Made by a program: the position numbers and the translations under genes. Of a stretch of 7,918 nucleotides of DNA, positions 5,413 to 7,918 are shown piece by piece. How positions within the stretch are numbered: position 1 is the stretch's first letter; every line of letters begins with the position of its first letter. Origin of the DNA: Deltaproteobacteria bacterium (GTDB lineage Bacteria; Desulfobacterota; GWC2-55-46); the NCBI GenBank assembly GCA_016218095.1, contig JACREV010000142.1:1-7918 (forward strand), given 5' to 3'. Under the pieces are notes generated by a model. The model was not told where the DNA came from, ran no database searches, and saw nothing but the letters and a program-made list of their open reading frames with translations.

Positions 5413-6573
5413 CTATAGCCTCACCATGATCTTTCCGTTCTCCCTGTCAGCCGAGGCCGCAAGCGCCTCTTTGACGCTCTCAAACGGGAACCTCTTCGAG
5501 ATCATCGGAGAGATGTCTATCCGCCTCTTGGCTATAAGCCTTATGATGTTCGGGAATATGCCGTAGCCGGCGTGCCCGCGCGCGCCTACGACGCTGTTCG
5601 CGCCTGTTACAAGGGCGTCGAGGTGCATGGGCGTGGACGTCGCCGCCCTGCCGAGATAGACGATCCTCCCCAGGTTTGCGAGCGACCTTTCCATCTCGGG
5701 GACCGTCTTTGGCGCCGCGCCAGCGGCCTCGACCTGCACTTCCGCCCCGGCGCCCTTGGTAAGCTCGAGGACCACGTCGGACGGCCTTCTCCCCCCGAGC
5801 TCCCTTATATTGAATGCGTGGTCGGCGCCCATCTCCCGGGCTATCCTTACCCTGCCCCCGGTAACGTCGAACGCTATTACCATGTCCGCGCCGGCGGCCC
5901 TGGCAAGGGCCACAGCCCCGAGTCCTATGGGCCCCGCCCCGTAGACGACGACAGTCGAGCCTGGCTTGAAGCCGCCGGCCACGACGAACATCCCGTTATA
6001 CGCGCACCCGACGGGCTCGATGAGCGCGCCTGTGTCGAAGAGATCCTCGCCTCCGTAAACCTCAGAGATGGAATCTATCTTCCAGCAGTACCTTTCGTTC
6101 ACGGCGACGAACTCCGCGAGCGCGCCGTCGCGGCTTAAGCCCAGGAGCTCGACGTTCCTGCACTGGTTTGGGTGCCCGCTCCTGCACGGCGTGCATATCC
6201 CGCACCACATGACGGACTCCACCGCGACGATGTCGCCTTTCTTTAAACCCCTTACGAGCCTACCCGTCTCCTCGACGACACCCGAGAACTCGTGGCCTAT
6301 GACGCACGGGAGTCTGGTAAGGCCCGAAAATATGATATAGCCGTCCCTGTCGGTCTCGTAGACGTGGGTATCCGAGCCGCAGACCCCGCACGACTTTACG
6401 CGGATCAAAACCTCGTCTTCGAGAGGGCGCGGAGCTGGTATCTCTTTTATGTCGAACGAGGTATCCCGCCAGACCTGGCTGCCGACAAGGGCCCTCTTCC
6501 GTTCCTCTTCCTCGCGTCCCGGCGCGTAACCGGTCCGCGGGGCCCAAACGCCGTCCGCTACGAGCGCCCTCAC
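5413..6573 (-). CDS. Zinc-dependent medium-chain alcohol/polyol dehydrogenase (scyllo-inosose 3-dehydrogenase-like)
   Basis: A 386-residue NAD(P)-dependent medium-chain dehydrogenase. Catalytic zinc ligands are Cys65 (in SCGVCGSD), His94-Glu95 (GHEFSG) and probably Glu186 (IEPVG). The structural zinc site is complete: Cys124, 127, 130 and 138 (C-x2-C-x2-C-x7-C). The Rossmann motif is GAGPIG (212-217), and the acid at the end of the second strand (Asp236, IAFD) favours NAD over NADP. Family members oxidise secondary alcohols of polyols or sugars. The N-terminus, with its inserted segment before SQVW, and the YIIFSGLTRLP loop resemble, as I remember it, the Thermotoga maritima TM0412 enzyme that oxidises scyllo-inosose. 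That substrate is therefore a suggestion only; sorbitol- or threonine-type dehydrogenases are alternatives. Translation starts at a GTG overlapping the ligase stop by four bases (GTGA), preceded by GGAGG. Translational coupling suggests both work on one pathway. Confidence 0.85.
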   Translation of the reverse strand: MRALVADGVWAPRTGYAPGREEEERKRALVGSQVWRDTSFDIKEIPAPRPLEDEVLIRVKSCGVCGSDTHVYETDRDGYIIFSGLTRLPCVIGHEFSGVVEETGRLVRGLKKGDIVAVESVMWCGICTPCRSGHPNQCRNVELLGLSRDGALAEFVAVNERYCWKIDSISEVYGGEDLFDTGALIEPVGCAYNGMFVVAGGFKPGSTVVVYGAGPIGLGAVALARAAGADMVIAFDVTGGRVRIAREMGADHAFNIRELGGRRPSDVVLELTKGAGAEVQVEAAGAAPKTVPEMERSLANLGRIVYLGRAATSTPMHLDALVTGANSVVGARGHAGYGIFPNIIRLIAKRRIDISPMISKRFPFESVKEALAASADRENGKIMVRL

Positions 6574-7918
6574 AGCCCCTCCGTCTGCAAGGCCTTCTTG
6601 TTTATCTTGCCGCTCGTCGTCTTCGGGAGCTCGTCGAGGAACTCGACGTGCCTCGGCACCTTGTAATGCGCGAGCCTTTCCCTGCAGAACTTAAGCGCCT
6701 CTCTCGCGGTCAATGCCGCGCCTTTTTTCAATGTGATATAGGCCTTCGGCACCTCTCCCCGGAGGTCATCCTTGACCGAGACGACCGATGCCTCCCTTAT
6801 CAAAGGGTGCTCGAGGAGCGCCTTTTCTATCTCCGCCGGATAGACCTTTAGCCCCGCGACCTTCATCATCCCGGACTTCCTCTCTACAAAGTAGAAGAAC
6901 CCGTCCGTGTCCTTTGTGGCCAGGTCGCCGCTATGGTACCAGCCCTCCTTGAAAGAGGACGCGCCGTTCGAGGCGTTAGCGCCCTCGAAGTATCCCGAGA
7001 CCACGCCAGGGCCCCTGAATACGAGCTCACCGACCTCACCGGGGCCGACGTCAAGTCCTCCCTCGTCGACTATCCCTACCTCGTAATGCGGACACGGCCT
7101 TCCTACAGACCCCGGCGGTATGATCGTCCCAGGGCGGTTCGCTATGGCTATGCCCGTAGTCTCTGTCGAGCCCCAGACCGGTATGATGGAAACGCCGAGG
7201 CGGGAGGCAAACCTCGCCATGAGCTCCCCCCTCGTGTACATGCCGCCGCTCTCAGGCAGCCGGAGAGTGCTCAGGTCGTACGCCTTGTGCTCCGTAAGCT
7301 CAAGGAGGTTCTCGTACATGGGCGCGAGCCCCATCATGCAGGTGACCCTGTGTTTGGAGATCGCCTCTGCTATCGCCTTCGGGTAGATGGTATCCACGAG
7401 TACCATCGTGCCGCCCAAGAAGAGCGGGCGGGCGAGGAGCTCGTGCGGGTGCGCGAAGGGGGCGAACATGCAGAGGTGGATATCGTCCTCCTTAAGCCCA
7501 AGGGCTTCGATCGACGCGAGCGTGTTCCAGTAGACGTTGGCGTGGGTCGTTATCGCGCCCTTGGAGTCCCCGGTCGAGCCCGAGGTGTAATTGAGATAAA
7601 CGGTGTCTTCCGGGCGTATGTCGATCGACGGCCTTGTAGACGGGAATTTAAGGAACTCCTCCCATGCTATCGCGCGGGGGTCCTCGGGGCCTACGGAGAC
7701 GACGCTCGCGCCCGTGTCTTCGACTGAGGCCAGTCCGTTTTCGACGAACGCGCCGTATGCGACGAGAAACCTGGGGGCAAGCTTCTTCACGAGCCCCTTT
7801 ATTTTTGCGATCGGGAGCTCGAAGTTTATCGGCGCCGCGACGGCCCCGGCCTTCGCGGCGCCTAAAAAGGCTATGATGAGCTCGGGAACCCTCGGGAGCA
7901 TCATCCCGACACGGTCGC
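6570..7918 (-). CDS. AMP-forming acyl/aryl-CoA ligase (ANL superfamily), 5' end cut by window edge
   Basis: About 448 C-terminal residues are visible. The frame stays open through the right edge, reading DRVG before MMLPRVPELI, which is the usual internal sequence of these enzymes, so the true start lies outside the window. Numbering from that first Met: P-loop YTSGSTGDSKGA (106-117), WGSTETTG (244-251), SGDLATKDTDGFF (325-337), the hinge region ERKSGMMKVAGLKVYPAEIE (341-360) and the catalytic Lys433 in TTSGKINKKAL. All core adenylation and thioesterification motifs are present, so it should be active. The enzyme activates a carboxylic acid as acyl-AMP and passes it to CoA (or another thiol) in the cytoplasm. 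The visible part does not reveal the acid. It is read ahead of, and overlaps by four bases with, the dehydrogenase, and no carrier-protein domain follows it. Benzoate-, cinnamate- or fatty-acid-type substrates are all possible. Confidence 0.9.
   Translation of the reverse strand, partial: DRVGMMLPRVPELIIAFLGAAKAGAVAAPINFELPIAKIKGLVKKLAPRFLVAYGAFVENGLASVEDTGASVVSVGPEDPRAIAWEEFLKFPSTRPSIDIRPEDTVYLNYTSGSTGDSKGAITTHANVYWNTLASIEALGLKEDDIHLCMFAPFAHPHELLARPLFLGGTMVLVDTIYPKAIAEAISKHRVTCMMGLAPMYENLLELTEHKAYDLSTLRLPESGGMYTRGELMARFASRLGVSIIPVWGSTETTGIAIANRPGTIIPPGSVGRPCPHYEVGIVDEGGLDVGPGEVGELVFRGPGVVSGYFEGANASNGASSFKEGWYHSGDLATKDTDGFFYFVERKSGMMKVAGLKVYPAEIEKALLEHPLIREASVVSVKDDLRGEVPKAYITLKKGAALTAREALKFCRERLAHYKVPRHVEFLDELPKTTSGKINKKALQTEGL
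6578..6582 (-). promoter_or_regulatory. Ribosome binding site deciding the GTG start of the dehydrogenase
   Basis: GGAGG on the minus strand, inside the last codons of the ligase, ends four bases before the GTG at 6573. It supports the GTG start and the overlapping, coupled reading of the two genes. Confidence 0.65.

Noticed and set aside
5572..6138. Plus-strand open frame of 188 codons
   Set aside because: It is antisense to the dehydrogenase, whose zinc sites and Rossmann motif establish the true coding strand.
6933..7727. Long open frame on the plus strand (264 codons)
   Set aside because: It lies wholly opposite the CoA ligase, whose motifs are intact; its translation is rich in Arg, Val and Glu with no recognisable domain, as expected for an antisense shadow in GC-rich DNA.

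Overview
All supported genes in this GC-rich window (about 60% GC by eye) lie on the minus strand, so transcription runs from high to low coordinates. The products point to a Gram-negative bacterium with an outer membrane. They include an outer-membrane Wza-type export lipoprotein, a Wzz-type inner-membrane co-polymerase, a Wzx-type flippase and two LpxL-type acyltransferases. Frequent AGG (Arg) and ATA (Ile) codons in GC-rich genes would fit an environmental lineage such as Desulfobacterota or Nitrospirota, but that placement is a low-confidence inference.

Layout in transcription order: (1) 7918-6570, an acyl-CoA/aryl-CoA ligase cut by the right window edge, joined by a 4-base GTGA overlap to (2) 6573-5413, a zinc-dependent medium-chain dehydrogenase. 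A weak terminator-like hairpin (5395-5375) then abuts a near-consensus sigma-70 promoter (-35 at 5368-5373, -10 at 5345-5350, 17-bp spacer). After a leader of about 245 nt come (3) 5091-4318, the export lipoprotein; (4) 4196-2751, the chain-length/co-polymerase protein; (5) 2697-1420, the flippase; (6) 1408-485, an LpxL-like acyltransferase; and (7) 471-1, a second LpxL-like acyltransferase cut by the left edge.

Genes 3-7 look like one operon. The flippase would move a lipid-linked oligosaccharide across the inner membrane, the co-polymerase would control chain length and couple to export, and the lipoprotein would form the outer-membrane channel. The two tandem acyltransferases suggest that the glycan or its lipid carrier is acylated. 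The upstream ligase/dehydrogenase pair could supply a modified sugar or an activated acid, but this is inference. No glycosyltransferase, polymerase or kinase lies inside the window.

I saw no tRNA, rRNA, CRISPR array, insertion sequence or att site. Points worth a second look are the long structured leader, a changed catalytic motif in one of the two acyltransferases (HFGNEH against HFGNEE), and the ligase-dehydrogenase coupling next to an export operon.
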